Assembly (NCBI RefSeq): GCF_005116475.1
Contig: NZ_SWBO01000001.1
Span: 649,850 to 713,849, forward strand
DNA length: 64,000 nt
DNA from: Pedobacter cryotolerans
Lineage (GTDB): Bacteria; Bacteroidota; Bacteroidia; Sphingobacteriales; Sphingobacteriaceae
Direction of reading: 5' to 3'
Part shown: positions 42,290 through 50,742 of the stretch, piece after piece
Numbering within the stretch: position 1 is the first letter of the stretch
How the letters are laid out: every line of letters starts with the position of its first letter
The notes under the pieces: model-generated
What the model saw: the letters and a program-made list of their open reading frames with translations, nothing else
The model's database searches: none
Told to the model about the DNA's origin: nothing
Program-made: the position numbers and the translations under genes

Positions 42290-43585
42290 ATGAAACTATA
42301 CTCAACCAACAATAAAGATTTACGTGTTTCTTTTCAAGAAGCCGTTTTTAACAGTATGCCGCAAGATAAAGGTTTGTATATGCCTTTAGAAATTCCTCAA
42401 TTAGATCAGGAGTTTATTAAAAATATCGAGAAATATTCTTTGACAGAGATTGCTTATCAAATTGCATCAACTTTGTTAAAAGATGAAATACCAGCGGCCG
42501 ATTTAAAGGCTTTGGTAGAAGATGCGGCAAACTTTGATGCGCCTGTTGTAAAACTGAATGATGATACCTTTGTTTTAGAGCTATTCCATGGACCAAGTTT
42601 AGCTTTTAAAGATTTCGGCGCTCGTTTCATGAGCCGTGTAATGGCTTACTTTTTAAAAGATGGCGAACAATTATTAGATGTATTGGTAGCAACTTCTGGT
42701 GATACTGGTGGTGCTGTTGCCTTAGGCTTTTTAGGTGTGCCCAACACCAGAGTAACTATTCTTTTCCCAAAGGGAAAGGTAAGTGAAGTACAACGTTTAC
42801 AATTAACAACCAATGGGCAAAATATTAGGGCAATTGCTGTTGATGGCACTTTTGATGATTGCCAGGCTTTAGTTAAACAAGCTTTTGCTGATGAAGAGTT
42901 GAATGCTAAATTTAGGTTAACCTCTGCCAATTCGATCAACATTGCAAGGTTAATTCCGCAGACTTTTTATTACTTTAATGCTTATGCACAGCTGAAAAGA
43001 AAGGGTTATAAAGATATTGTGTTTTCAGTTCCTAGCGGAAATTTTGGAAACATTGGCGCTGGTTTATTGGCATACAAAATGGGCTTGCCAGTTCATCAAT
43101 TTATTGCGGCAACCAATGCCAACGATACGGTGCCTCGCTTTTTAGAAAGCGGAATTTATGAAACAAAACCATCGGTGCAAACTTATGCTAATGCGATGGA
43201 TGTTGGTGCGCCAAGCAATTGGGTACGGATCATGAATTTGTTTGAGGAAGATAGAGCAACGGTACAAAAATTAGTAAAAGCCTATCGTTTTACGGATGAA
43301 GAAACCTTAGCAGGAATAAAAGAAATTTTCGAAAAGTTCGATTATGTGGCTTGTCCGCATACAGCCATTGCTTACTTGGCAACTAAAGCTTTTGCAGAAA
43401 AAGATGTAGCTAAAGTGTTTTTATCAACCGCTCATGCTTGTAAGTTTCCAGAGGTTTTTCCGGTAGATATTTTAGCAAAGATTGAAATGCCAGCTCAAGT
43501 AGAAGCCTTGAGAAATAATCCAGAAATATATGATGAATTGGGTAATGATTTTGAAGATTTTAAAGGGTATTTGTTGGGGAGATAA
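42290..43585 (+). CDS. thrC: Threonine synthase
   Basis: A 431-residue PLP enzyme making threonine from phosphohomoserine. The PLP lysine is in HGPSLAFKDFGARF near residue 107, followed by the cofactor phosphate loop VATSGDTGGAVALGF. The C-terminus STAHACKFPEVFPV is typical. It completes thrABC. No clear terminator follows directly. Confidence 0.97.
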   Translation: MKLYSTNNKDLRVSFQEAVFNSMPQDKGLYMPLEIPQLDQEFIKNIEKYSLTEIAYQIASTLLKDEIPAADLKALVEDAANFDAPVVKLNDDTFVLELFHGPSLAFKDFGARFMSRVMAYFLKDGEQLLDVLVATSGDTGGAVALGFLGVPNTRVTILFPKGKVSEVQRLQLTTNGQNIRAIAVDGTFDDCQALVKQAFADEELNAKFRLTSANSINIARLIPQTFYYFNAYAQLKRKGYKDIVFSVPSGNFGNIGAGLLAYKMGLPVHQFIAATNANDTVPRFLESGIYETKPSVQTYANAMDVGAPSNWVRIMNLFEEDRATVQKLVKAYRFTDEETLAGIKEIFEKFDYVACPHTAIAYLATKAFAEKDVAKVFLSTAHACKFPEVFPVDILAKIEMPAQVEALRNNPEIYDELGNDFEDFKGYLLGR

Positions 43586-43889
43586 ATGTCATTTCGAACG
43601 AGGTATGGGAAGTCTTGCAAGTATTCCACGTTGTATTAGTTTGAAGAGGCTGTGTCAGAAATAAAAATTAAATTTGGTGTTTCGACATGCTCAGCTTCCC
43701 GAAGTAAATTCGGGACACGTGACTGGGCATCGTAATGCGCTTAATGGGAGAGGATAATTTAACCTCTTATAGCATTACGATTCCCGTTTTTCCCGAAAAA
43801 GTCGGGACAGGCTACGGGACGACCGCACAAAATATTATTCTGCTTTTCAATCTTTAAAATCAATTCTGATACAGCCTGTAAAAGGGAAT
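43586..43889. other. Intergenic region of about 300 bp with an inverted-repeat-bounded element
   Basis: No coding frame. A GTCATTTCGAACGAGG half-element lies next to the thrC stop (43588), and most of the rest is the bounded element at 43647-43877. Confidence 0.6.
43647..43877. repeat. 231-bp element with 14-bp inverted ends
   Basis: Ends AGGCTGTGTCAGAA (43647-43660) and TTCTGATACAGCCT (43864-43877) are complementary with one mismatch. Inside is a nested stem, ATCGTAATGC/GCATTACGAT at about 43729-43782 with AGAGG/CCTCT inside it, and two GGGACA/CCCGA runs. No gene inside. Confidence 0.5.
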
Positions 43890-44483
43890 TTATAATTTTT
43901 CAGTTAATTCTTTCGGTAAAATTTTCTCCAAAATGAATTTTTGTTTTGGTTCAACAACCACAAATTTCCAATCAGACGTTCCATTTTCTGAAATTCCAAA
44001 TGCATTTTTGATTGAATGAATTTCATAAAATTTAGTTTTTTCATTAAATTTTAAGTTTCCAGAACCAAAAGTTTTTTCCAAGGCTAATTTTATTAAATTT
44101 TCATTTAGCTTTCTACGATCTTCATCTTCGCTTTCCTCAGCGTTATTAAATTTCATTTTGATGTCATACGAATAGGTAATTTTAGAGTAATAATTTTCCT
44201 CAATTTTTTTAAGTTTACCGTATTCAATATCTTTTGGTTTGTCAGCCTTAAATTCCAAGTCAGGATTATTATAAACTTGTTTCATTAATAATACCATTTG
44301 ATTTTTTGGAATAATTTCAAAGAATTTAGGAAGCATAAAATTCATTGCTTTTTCAAATTCTTGTTTTAAAATCAAGTCATTATATTCAATGAAATCTTTG
44401 TTTAGATTTTCTTTATAATTTTCGTCTGTTTGTCCGAATGTAAATTTTGAAACTAAAAGCAATAAAATAAGAATTCTTTTCAT
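43890..44483 (-). CDS. Secreted protein of unknown function
   Basis: About 197 residues that I do not recognise. It begins MKRILILLLLVSKFTFGQTD, a signal peptide of the kind cleaved before Gln. The mature part is rich in Lys, Glu and Phe (DFIEYNDLILKQEFEKAMNF; KNQMVLLMKQVYNNPDLEF), mostly helical at first and then strand-rich. I start at ATG 44483; the longer frame adds a non-signal extension that runs into the palindromic element. It lies beside that palindrome and the HxlR/MDR pair and may be part of a transferred block. Confidence 0.65.
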   Translation of the reverse strand: MKRILILLLLVSKFTFGQTDENYKENLNKDFIEYNDLILKQEFEKAMNFMLPKFFEIIPKNQMVLLMKQVYNNPDLEFKADKPKDIEYGKLKKIEENYYSKITYSYDIKMKFNNAEESEDEDRRKLNENLIKLALEKTFGSGNLKFNEKTKFYEIHSIKNAFGISENGTSDWKFVVVEPKQKFILEKILPKELTEKL

Positions 44484-44509
44484 TCGTAAGTTTTTTAATA
44501 ATTGATGAT

Positions 44510-44641
44510 AACGGTTTGGGTATTGGCGAAGGTGGGGATTAAAAAGCACTAAAGTTCAAATTTAGCACAAAAGTTAATAGAAAGTACAAATACTCAATTT
44601 AGTATTAAAGCCCCACTTTTGCCAAACCCATGTTAGCGGTT
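44510..44641. repeat. Large imperfect palindrome between the secreted protein and HxlR genes
   Basis: AACGGTTTGGGTATTGGCGA followed by AGGTGGGG on the left (44510-44537) pairs imperfectly with CCCCACTTTTGCCAAACCCA followed by TGTTAGCGGTT on the right (44611-44641). The stem has bulges and ends in AACGG/GCGGTT, a shape like a gene-cassette recombination site, but it lacks the attC core consensus. Its right edge covers the HxlR stop codon. Confidence 0.55.
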
Positions 44642-45010
44642 CGTTGTTTTTTTATTAGTTTCTGATTTTATTTCTTTTGCTCTTTGTTTGTCTCCCCAAA
44701 GTTTCAAATGATTGATAAATGGGATTAATTCTGAACCTACTGAAGTTAAGGAATATTCAACTTTTGGTGGAACTTCGTGAAATACTTTTCTTGAAATTAA
44801 CTCGTCATCTTCTAATTCTCTTAAAGTTTGCGTCAGCATTTTAGGTGTAACATCTGATAATGTTTTTTTTAATTCACCATATCGTAAAATATTTTTATTG
44901 CTCAAATTCCATAATATTCTGCCTTTATATTTTCCGCCAATTCTTTTAAAAGCATAATCTACGGAGCAAGTTATATCAGAACAAGTATCATATTTATTTA
45001 TTTTTGGCAT
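44633..45010 (-). CDS. HxlR-family transcription regulator
   Basis: A 125-residue winged-helix regulator. The HxlR core is CSVDYAFKRIGGKYKGRILW, followed by LRYGELKKTLSDVTPKMLTQ and YSLTSVGSELIPFINHLKLW. An N-terminal pair of cysteines (CSDITC) could sense redox or electrophiles. The gene is divergent from an MDR oxidoreductase, the common arrangement in which HxlR controls the enzyme in response to quinones or aldehydes. Its stop lies inside the palindrome, so it could mark the edge of a mobile block. Confidence 0.9.
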   Translation of the reverse strand: MPKINKYDTCSDITCSVDYAFKRIGGKYKGRILWNLSNKNILRYGELKKTLSDVTPKMLTQTLRELEDDELISRKVFHEVPPKVEYSLTSVGSELIPFINHLKLWGDKQRAKEIKSETNKKTTNR

Positions 45011-45045
45011 TTTTCAATTTTTAAAATGTTGATAATCAATATTAG

Positions 45046-45100
45046 TATGTTTTTAGTATGTATAGTACTTTAATGTGCGTACTTGTTGCAAAGGTACTAT
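45046..45100. promoter_or_regulatory. Repeated AGTATGT/GTAC sites in the HxlR-MDR divergent spacer
   Basis: TAGTATGT occurs twice, in tandem and separated by a few bases (45046-45066), followed by AGTAC, GTAC and GGTACT to 45098. Such repeated short sites between divergent genes are the likely operator for the HxlR protein. Inference only. Confidence 0.4.
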
Positions 45101-45113
45101 TATTTTAGTTTTG
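45083..45113 (+). promoter_or_regulatory. Promoter of the MDR oxidoreductase
   Basis: TTG at 45083-45085 (also 45086-45088) and TAGTTTTG at 45106-45113, spacers of 20 and 17. Transcription should begin about 20 nt before the ATG at 45138. The -33 region overlaps the proposed HxlR sites. Confidence 0.5.
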
Positions 45114-45137
45114 CATCTCGTTAAATAAAATAAATAA

Positions 45138-46085
45138 ATGAAAGCAATAATTTTAAAAGAAGTTGGCTCTGTTGATAATCTAAAATTTGAAGATATTCCA
45201 CAGCCAAAAATTAAAAGCAATGAAGTGTTGGTAAAAATAATTTCATTAAGTATTAATCCTGTCGATTATAAAGCAAGGGCAAATAGTGGGTCATTAACTT
45301 GGCTATTTGGAGAAGAAAGACCTGTTATTTTAGGTTGGGATTTGTCGGGTACAATTGTTGAAATTGGAGACAATGTAACTGAATTCAAAATTGGTGATGC
45401 CGTTTTTGGAATGGCTAATTTTCCCGGGAAAGGAAATGCTTATGCTGAATATGTAGCCGTTCCTGCAACGCATTTAGCTTTGAAGCCAACAAATATCTCT
45501 TATCAAGAAGCAGCATCGGCAACTCTTGCCGCACTTACTGCTTGGCAAACCTTGGTAAAAAAAGGTAAAGTGAAAAAAAGCGATAAAGTTTTAATTCACG
45601 GAGCATCAGGCGGTGTAGGACATTATGCAACTCAAATTGCTAAATATCTTGGTGCTTATGTTATTGGCACTTCATCGGCAAAAAACAAAGAATTTGTTTT
45701 ACAAAATGGTGCAGATAAACATATAGATTACACAACTGAAAATTTTTCGGATATTGTTTCTGACGCTGATTTTGTATTGGATACACTTGCAGGAGATATT
45801 ATTTCCAAATCAATAGATGTTACCAAAAGTGGTGGAATAATTGTTACAATTCCGTCAGGGAATATTCCAAATGAAGATATTGATAAAGCAAAATCAAAAG
45901 GAGTCGATTTGTCATTTGTACTTGTTGAGTCATCGGGTACTGATATGTTTCAAATTGCACAATTAATGGAAAAAGGAATACTAAAATCTCACGTTTCCGA
46001 AACCTTTTCTTTTGACGAGATGAGAGATGCTCATCTTTATTTAGAAAAAGGTAGAACTGTCGGTAAAATTGCTATAAATATCTAA
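45138..46085 (+). CDS. Zinc-independent MDR oxidoreductase (quinone oxidoreductase type)
   Basis: A 315-residue NADP(H)-dependent reductase of the medium-chain dehydrogenase family. It has KAIILKEVGSVDNLKFEDIP, the GWDLSGTIVEIG segment, the cofactor motif IHGASGGVGHYATQIAKYLG near residue 152 and the C-terminal GRTVGKIAINI. The zinc ligands of classical alcohol dehydrogenases are absent, pointing to the quinone oxidoreductase branch. Substrate unknown. It is divergent from HxlR and presumably regulated by it. Confidence 0.88.
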   Translation: MKAIILKEVGSVDNLKFEDIPQPKIKSNEVLVKIISLSINPVDYKARANSGSLTWLFGEERPVILGWDLSGTIVEIGDNVTEFKIGDAVFGMANFPGKGNAYAEYVAVPATHLALKPTNISYQEAASATLAALTAWQTLVKKGKVKKSDKVLIHGASGGVGHYATQIAKYLGAYVIGTSSAKNKEFVLQNGADKHIDYTTENFSDIVSDADFVLDTLAGDIISKSIDVTKSGGIIVTIPSGNIPNEDIDKAKSKGVDLSFVLVESSGTDMFQIAQLMEKGILKSHVSETFSFDEMRDAHLYLEKGRTVGKIAINI

Positions 46086-46090
46086 GTTTA

Positions 46091-46128
46091 GTCTAACGCT
46101 GATATTTTACTGGATGTCTGCGTTAGAT
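46091..46128. repeat. Short hairpin with GTCTAAC and GTTAGAT ends
   Basis: Arms TCTAACGC and GCGTTAGA are perfect complements around a 20-nt loop, 6 nt after the MDR gene stop. The outer heptamers fit RYYYAAC and GTTRRRY, but the total of 38 bp is shorter than known cassette recombination sites. It could simply be the MDR terminator. Confidence 0.5.
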
Positions 46129-46291
46129 TTTAGTTGATGTACTTTCTGCGGTTCGGTACAATGACCGCTAATTAACGCTTTGCGCTACTTATCCATTTTT
46201 AAACGTTTATAAACGAATATACCCATTTAATTCCGGTTAATAAATTTTAAAGCGCTATGCAATTCTGCATTTTAGCACAGCACTCCATTAT

Positions 46292-46354
46292 CTAAACCTG
46301 ATGGTAATGGAAATCCCTAGATTTTTCATCTGGGATTGTAATGTACAGCAGGGA
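46292..46354. repeat. Dispersed hairpin element, outer-arm family, copy 6, inverted
   Basis: CCTGATGGTAATGGAAATCC at the left and GGATTGTAATGTACAGCAGG at the right, with a short AGATTTTTCATCT inner hairpin. Same orientation as copy 5. Confidence 0.5.
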
Positions 46355-46469
46355 TAACATTAAATGGAATGCGGAAATTGCTTTTCTGGAAAATTATTTA
46401 TGAAATAGCACTTCGATTACACTCAAGGATGACAATGCTTAAAAGGTAGGACGCTGTAAAGCAGCCGCC

Positions 46470-47432
46470 TTAAAACAAATCTTTAATGATTTGCTCAATA
46501 CTTAAACCTTCGGCTTCTGCTCGGTAATTTCGAACTATACGATGGCGCAAAATAGGTTCTGCAACAGCTTGTACGTCTTCAATATCTGGCGCATATTTGC
46601 CCGAAATAGCAGCATGGCATTTGGCGCCTAAAACCAAAAACTGTGAAGCTCTTGGCCCTGCACCCCATGAAACATAATTGTTAATGGCTGCAGAGGCGTG
46701 TTCGGTATTCGGACGGGTTTTAGAAGCTAACTTAACTGCATATTCTAACACATGATCTGTTACTGGAATATTTCTGATTAGCTTTTGAAAGTATTGGATT
46801 TCATCTGCATTGATTATTTTCTGCAGGTTTACTGTGTTATTGCTTGTGGTATTTTTCACAATCGTTAACTCATCGGCAAATGCCGGATAATTTAACTGGA
46901 TATTGAACATGAAACGGTCTAATTGCGCTTCAGGTAGAGGATAAGTTCCCTCCTGCTCAATAGGGTTTTGGGTAGCCAAAACAAAAAAGGGTTGTGGTAG
47001 TTGATGTGTATAACCAGCTGCGGTAACCGCTTTTTCTTGCATGGCCTCTAACAAAGCGGCCTGCGTTTTTGGTGGCGTACGGTTAATCTCGTCGGCCAAA
47101 ATTATGTTAGAAAATATTGGGCCTTTAATAAATTTAAAGTGACGGTCTTCGCCTAAAATTTCGGCACCGATAATATCGCTCGGCATTAAATCTGGTGTAA
47201 ACTGTATGCGGTTAAAGTTTAAATCTAACACATTCGCAACAGTTTGCACCAAAAGTGTTTTTGCTAAACCAGGTACGCCAACCAATAAACAATGCCCATT
47301 GCTAAAAATAGCAATTAGTACAGATTTGATGATTTCATCCTGCCCAATTACCACTTTGCCAATTTCGGCTTTAATGGTTTTAAAAGATTGTTGCAGCGCG
47401 TTTACGGCTTCTACCTCGTTTGTAAATTGCAT
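46470..47432 (-). CDS. MoxR-family AAA ATPase
   Basis: A 320-residue AAA+ ATPase of the MoxR type. The Walker A motif is VGVPGLAKTLLVQT near residue 51, Walker B is IILADEINRTPPKTQAAL near 110, and the sensor 1 region is VLATQNPIEQEGTYPLPEAQ. MoxR proteins act as chaperones that mature protein complexes, often with a DUF58 and a VWA partner, none of which is visible here. The SurA-like gene ends directly before it (TAA then ATG), so the two are translated together. Confidence 0.93.
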   Translation of the reverse strand: MQFTNEVEAVNALQQSFKTIKAEIGKVVIGQDEIIKSVLIAIFSNGHCLLVGVPGLAKTLLVQTVANVLDLNFNRIQFTPDLMPSDIIGAEILGEDRHFKFIKGPIFSNIILADEINRTPPKTQAALLEAMQEKAVTAAGYTHQLPQPFFVLATQNPIEQEGTYPLPEAQLDRFMFNIQLNYPAFADELTIVKNTTSNNTVNLQKIINADEIQYFQKLIRNIPVTDHVLEYAVKLASKTRPNTEHASAAINNYVSWGAGPRASQFLVLGAKCHAAISGKYAPDIEDVQAVAEPILRHRIVRNYRAEAEGLSIEQIIKDLF

Positions 47433-48797
47433 TTATTTTTTATTTTCTTTACTGGCCCAAAGCTTAAGCTCTTCGCAAGTTAAAAATTCTTCGTCAACTC
47501 TAATGTAAGTAGTTTCTTTGCGTTTTTCAAACCACTCGCTAATTACCTTAGCTTCTTTTTCTTTTAATGCACTTTCTTTAAACTTAGGGTAATCTTGGTC
47601 TAAATTACCTTTGTGTGGTGGTATTTTAGATTTTAGCATGAAAATTTTATAACCTTCTTTACCATCTTGTTGACTAGTAAATGAAACTGGTTTAGATATG
47701 GCTCCAATTTTCATGGTATCTATAACCACAAATACCGATGGATCTAACTTCTCTACCGGAATAAAAGTTGTTCTGGCAGTTTGGTTATCTGAATACAACA
47801 TCATACCACCGTTGTATTGTGTTTCTTTATTATCTGAGTAGGTAGCAGCAGCAGTAAAGAAGGGCAACTTTTTGCTCACAATATCATTATAAATACTATC
47901 CGCTTTTAGTTTTACTCTTTCTAAACTTGCTGGTGTGGTAACTGGTCTAACTAGAATATGACGGGCATGAACTTGTTCTCCACGGCGTTCTATTACTTGC
48001 AAAACATGGTAACCAAAATCTGTTTCGAATACTGGAGACATCTCGCCAGCTTTTAGTTTAAATGCCCAAGCAGTAAACTCCTTAGCCATTTGAGCTCTGT
48101 CAAAAAAGCCTAAATCGCCACCTTCAGATGCAGAACCTGGATCTTCTGAGTAAGTTTTCGCCAAAAATGAAAAGTCTTCTCCACTTTTAACACGTAATCT
48201 AATGGCGTCTAGCTTGTCGTAAAAACGTTGTTTTTCTGCTTTTGTAAGTTTTGGATATAAGGCAATTTCACCTACTTCTACCTCTGTACCGATATCTGGT
48301 AAGCTGTCTTTATTATAGGTTTCGAAATATTTTTTTACATCTAAAGGCGTAACGCTTGTGTTTTCATTAATCTTAGCCTGCATTTTTTGAGCAATTAAAC
48401 CTTCTTTAATGTCAGGTCTCATTTCATCTTTATATTGCAATACAGATTTTTGTAAAAACTGCTCTAAGCGCTCTTGTCCGCCCATACGCTGAATTTGATA
48501 GCGCATTTTTTTATCTAATTCATCATCAACTTGGTTTTCTTCAACAATAATCGAATCGATTTCTGCTTGTTGTTTTAACAATTTCTGAATCAACATTTGT
48601 TGCAAAAAGTAGCATTTTGCATTGTTGTCTGGCGGATTACCTTGATTAAGGTAAATTGCGTATTGCTGATTTAAATCTGATAATAAGATGATGTTACTAC
48701 CTACAACGGCAACAACTTTATCTAGATTAGGTTTTTGTGCATTTACATTTATAAACAGGCAAATTAAAGCGCCCGTTAATAATAAAAATTTCTTCAT
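47433..48797 (-). CDS. SurA-like periplasmic peptidylprolyl isomerase
   Basis: About 454 residues. The signal peptide is MKKFLLLTGALICLFINVNA. An N-terminal SurA chaperone region (about 25-180) precedes two parvulin domains: the first holds SEDPGSASEGGDLGFFDRAQ and PVFETDFGYHVLQVIER, the second begins HARHILVRP and is degraded (YSDNKETQYNGGMMLY). It helps fold outer-membrane proteins. I start at MKKFLL, dropping five upstream residues. It abuts the MoxR gene and follows the shorter SurA relative. Confidence 0.9.
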   Translation of the reverse strand: MKKFLLLTGALICLFINVNAQKPNLDKVVAVVGSNIILLSDLNQQYAIYLNQGNPPDNNAKCYFLQQMLIQKLLKQQAEIDSIIVEENQVDDELDKKMRYQIQRMGGQERLEQFLQKSVLQYKDEMRPDIKEGLIAQKMQAKINENTSVTPLDVKKYFETYNKDSLPDIGTEVEVGEIALYPKLTKAEKQRFYDKLDAIRLRVKSGEDFSFLAKTYSEDPGSASEGGDLGFFDRAQMAKEFTAWAFKLKAGEMSPVFETDFGYHVLQVIERRGEQVHARHILVRPVTTPASLERVKLKADSIYNDIVSKKLPFFTAAATYSDNKETQYNGGMMLYSDNQTARTTFIPVEKLDPSVFVVIDTMKIGAISKPVSFTSQQDGKEGYKIFMLKSKIPPHKGNLDQDYPKFKESALKEKEAKVISEWFEKRKETTYIRVDEEFLTCEELKLWASKENKK

Positions 48798-48857
48798 TCT
48801 ATTTTTGTTCAATTGTATTTCTATTGCAAAGTTAATATTATTCGCTTAACAAAACCT

Positions 48858-49457
48858 TTAGAGCTTTGCTAGCTTTTTAAGCTCATCGGTATTTACTTTA
48901 ACGCTATATTTTGCTCTTAAAGCTTTAATCCATTCTACTTCTAAGTATTGTTGATAATCGTTAATTACTAGTCCTCTAGCTTCGTAAAAACTTTTTCCGG
49001 CATATACCGAAGCATTTTGGTTGTAAAAATCTAAAAGTTTAGCTTCATTGTCTTGTACCTTACTCCAAATCTTTTTCTCAGAAATGTTAAACATTAAAAC
49101 ACCTTCGCGGTACTCGTTCATGATAAAATCATAAGCTTCGTTTTTGGGTGATTTTTTTTTCTGAACTTTTAAAGCGTTTTCGTATCCGTTAATTTCTTTT
49201 CTGTAGGCAGTATCTGCATCCAAGTCGCTTGCCTTTGCGTCTAAAACCTTCAATTTAAAATTGATGTACATTTCAAGATAGTCTGCAAGTTCTTGTTGGC
49301 TTGCATTGGTGTTACCGGCATGATTTTTTTTATACACCCACATAAACTCTTTGCTGCTGATAGATTTACCATTTACAGTGGCAACATTTTGCGCAAATGA
49401 ATTGTAGTAAAAAAAACAAAAAGTAAAAATGCAACAGACTTTTCTCACAAAAGACAA
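48858..49457 (-). CDS. SurA-like chaperone lacking the PPIase domain
   Basis: A 199-residue protein with a signal peptide (...FYYNSFAQ) and the N-terminal SurA-like segment NVATVNGKSISSKEFMWVYK through YLEMYINFKLKVLDAKASDL. After about residue 105 it joins directly to a segment (YREGVLMFNISEKKIWSKVQ ... YQQYLEVEWIKALRAKYSVK) that in longer Bacteroidota PPIases lies at the C-terminus. The central parvulin domains are missing. It has no frameshift or stop, so it seems a real short form. It is 61 nt upstream of the full SurA-like gene. Confidence 0.75.
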   Translation of the reverse strand: MSFVRKVCCIFTFCFFYYNSFAQNVATVNGKSISSKEFMWVYKKNHAGNTNASQQELADYLEMYINFKLKVLDAKASDLDADTAYRKEINGYENALKVQKKKSPKNEAYDFIMNEYREGVLMFNISEKKIWSKVQDNEAKLLDFYNQNASVYAGKSFYEARGLVINDYQQYLEVEWIKALRAKYSVKVNTDELKKLAKL

Positions 49458-49552
49458 CAGCTATATAGTTTTAAAGGATAAAAGTAACAATTTAAGGTGC
49501 TATAATAAGATATTTAACTAATTTTAACAGAAAATAATTTCAATAAAAATTT

Positions 49553-50164
49553 ATGAGCAGCCAACTTACAAGTAACGCTAAAGCTTTACGTTTATTTTTT
49601 ACCGACGATGTTTATTTGGTGAAAAGTGAAATGCAAAATACTTTTGTAGAGCCTGTTAAGTTAAGTAGCTCTGCCCCACAACCTCCAGTTGTTGTTAAGC
49701 TTGTTGATGAAAAAATAGTTGTAAAACCTGTAGTTTTGCCAAATTTGGTTGAAGAGCCAAAACCATTACTTCAAAAAGCTACAACCTTTAAATTTTTAGG
49801 TAAAAACGAAAAGCAGATTTTGATATTGGTTAATGATAAACAAAATGAAGTAAGCAGCGAGCAGGGCAGAGAATTGTTGCGTAAATTGGTAAACGCAATT
49901 GCCTTAACTGCAAAAGATTTCGCATTGGTAAATTATGCAAATTATGAAACTGCAAAGTTTAATGATTTGCATCAGTTTTTTGGCAGTAAAATGGTATTGG
50001 CTTTTGGTGTGTTTCCAAATCAATTGGGATTAGATGAACAACCCTTTAATCAGTTTGTTGTGCACAATGGTTCGAAATTAATTTTCACTAAAAATTTACA
50101 CGATTTAGATACCGATCCAACCAGTAAAAAATTACTGTGGGCAAGTTTACAGCAAATTAAATAA
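49553..50164 (+). CDS. Unknown protein, possible DNA polymerase III psi-like subunit
   Basis: A 203-residue cytoplasmic protein I cannot firmly name. Residues 1-85 are a low-complexity Pro/Val-rich linker region; 86-203 form a compact alpha/beta domain ([18 protein letters not shown] ... [20 protein letters not shown]). The ending [20 protein letters not shown] resembles the end of HolD, where NPxxRxALW occurs before the last helix, so a psi-like role is possible. The stop overlaps rdgB by one base, so it is coupled to that gene. Confidence 0.6.
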   Translation: MSSQLTSNAKALRLFFTDDVYLVKSEMQNTFVEPVKLSSSAPQPPVVVKLVDEKIVVKPVVLPNLVEEPKPLLQKATTFKFLGKNEKQILILVNDKQNEVSSEQGRELLRKLVNAIALTAKDFALVNYANYETAKFNDLHQFFGSKMVLAFGVFPNQLGLDEQPFNQFVVHNGSKLIFTKNLHDLDTDPTSKKLLWASLQQIK

Positions 50165-50742
50165 TGGATAATCAATTGGTTTTTGCTACTAACAATGCGC
50201 ATAAAACGCATGAAGTAAGTGAGATTTTAGCGCCTGAATACAAAGTTTTAAACCTAAAAGATATTGGCTGTGATGTTGATATACCAGAAACTGGAAACAC
50301 TTTTGCCGAAAATGCAACTTTAAAAAGCAGTTATGTGGTGCAGCACTTTAATTTAGATTGTTTTGCAGACGACAGTGGTTTAGAAGTAGAAGCCTTAAAT
50401 AATGAACCTGGAATATATTCGGCAAGATATAGCGGCGAAAGAGGTGATGCAGCAAATATGCAATTCTTGTTGCATAAAATGGAAGGGATAACCAATAGAA
50501 ACGCCAAATTTAAAACGGTTATTTCTTTAATTAAAGATGGTGCCAACTATTTGTTTGAAGGTGTAATTTATGGTAAACTAAGAACAGAACCAATTGGTGA
50601 TAAAGGCTTTGGATATGACCCGATATTTGAGCCAAATGGCTACGATATTACTTTTGCCCAAATGGACATGGAATTAAAAAACCAAATTAGCCATAGGGCA
50701 TTGGCCATGCAAAAACTAATTGAGTTTTTAAAGACAACCTAG
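50164..50742 (+). CDS. rdgB: Non-canonical purine NTP pyrophosphatase (RdgB/HAM1)
   Basis: A 192-residue enzyme that clears ITP, XTP and dITP. The start [19 protein letters not shown], the catalytic [24 protein letters not shown] near residue 67, and [20 protein letters not shown] are diagnostic. The last residues [11 protein letters not shown] are standard. It shares one base with the upstream gene and overlaps the OstA-like gene by 4 nt on the other strand. Confidence 0.96.
   Translation: MDNQLVFATNNAHKTHEVSEILAPEYKVLNLKDIGCDVDIPETGNTFAENATLKSSYVVQHFNLDCFADDSGLEVEALNNEPGIYSARYSGERGDAANMQFLLHKMEGITNRNAKFKTVISLIKDGANYLFEGVIYGKLRTEPIGDKGFGYDPIFEPNGYDITFAQMDMELKNQISHRALAMQKLIEFLKTT

Larger units (their letters stand above)
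46086..46469. other. Intergenic region of about 380 bp with hairpins, no gene
   Basis: It holds the GTCTAAC/GTTAGAT hairpin (46091-46128), a GCGGT/ACCGC hairpin (46148-46172), an outer-arm element (46292-46354), and a half-element of the GTCAT family (ACTTCGATTACACTCAAGG at about 46410-46428). Confidence 0.6.

Noticed and set aside
44510..44641. Palindrome considered as an integron attC site
   Set aside because: Shape is suggestive but the RYYYAAC/GTTRRRY heptamers are absent; kept only as an unexplained palindrome.
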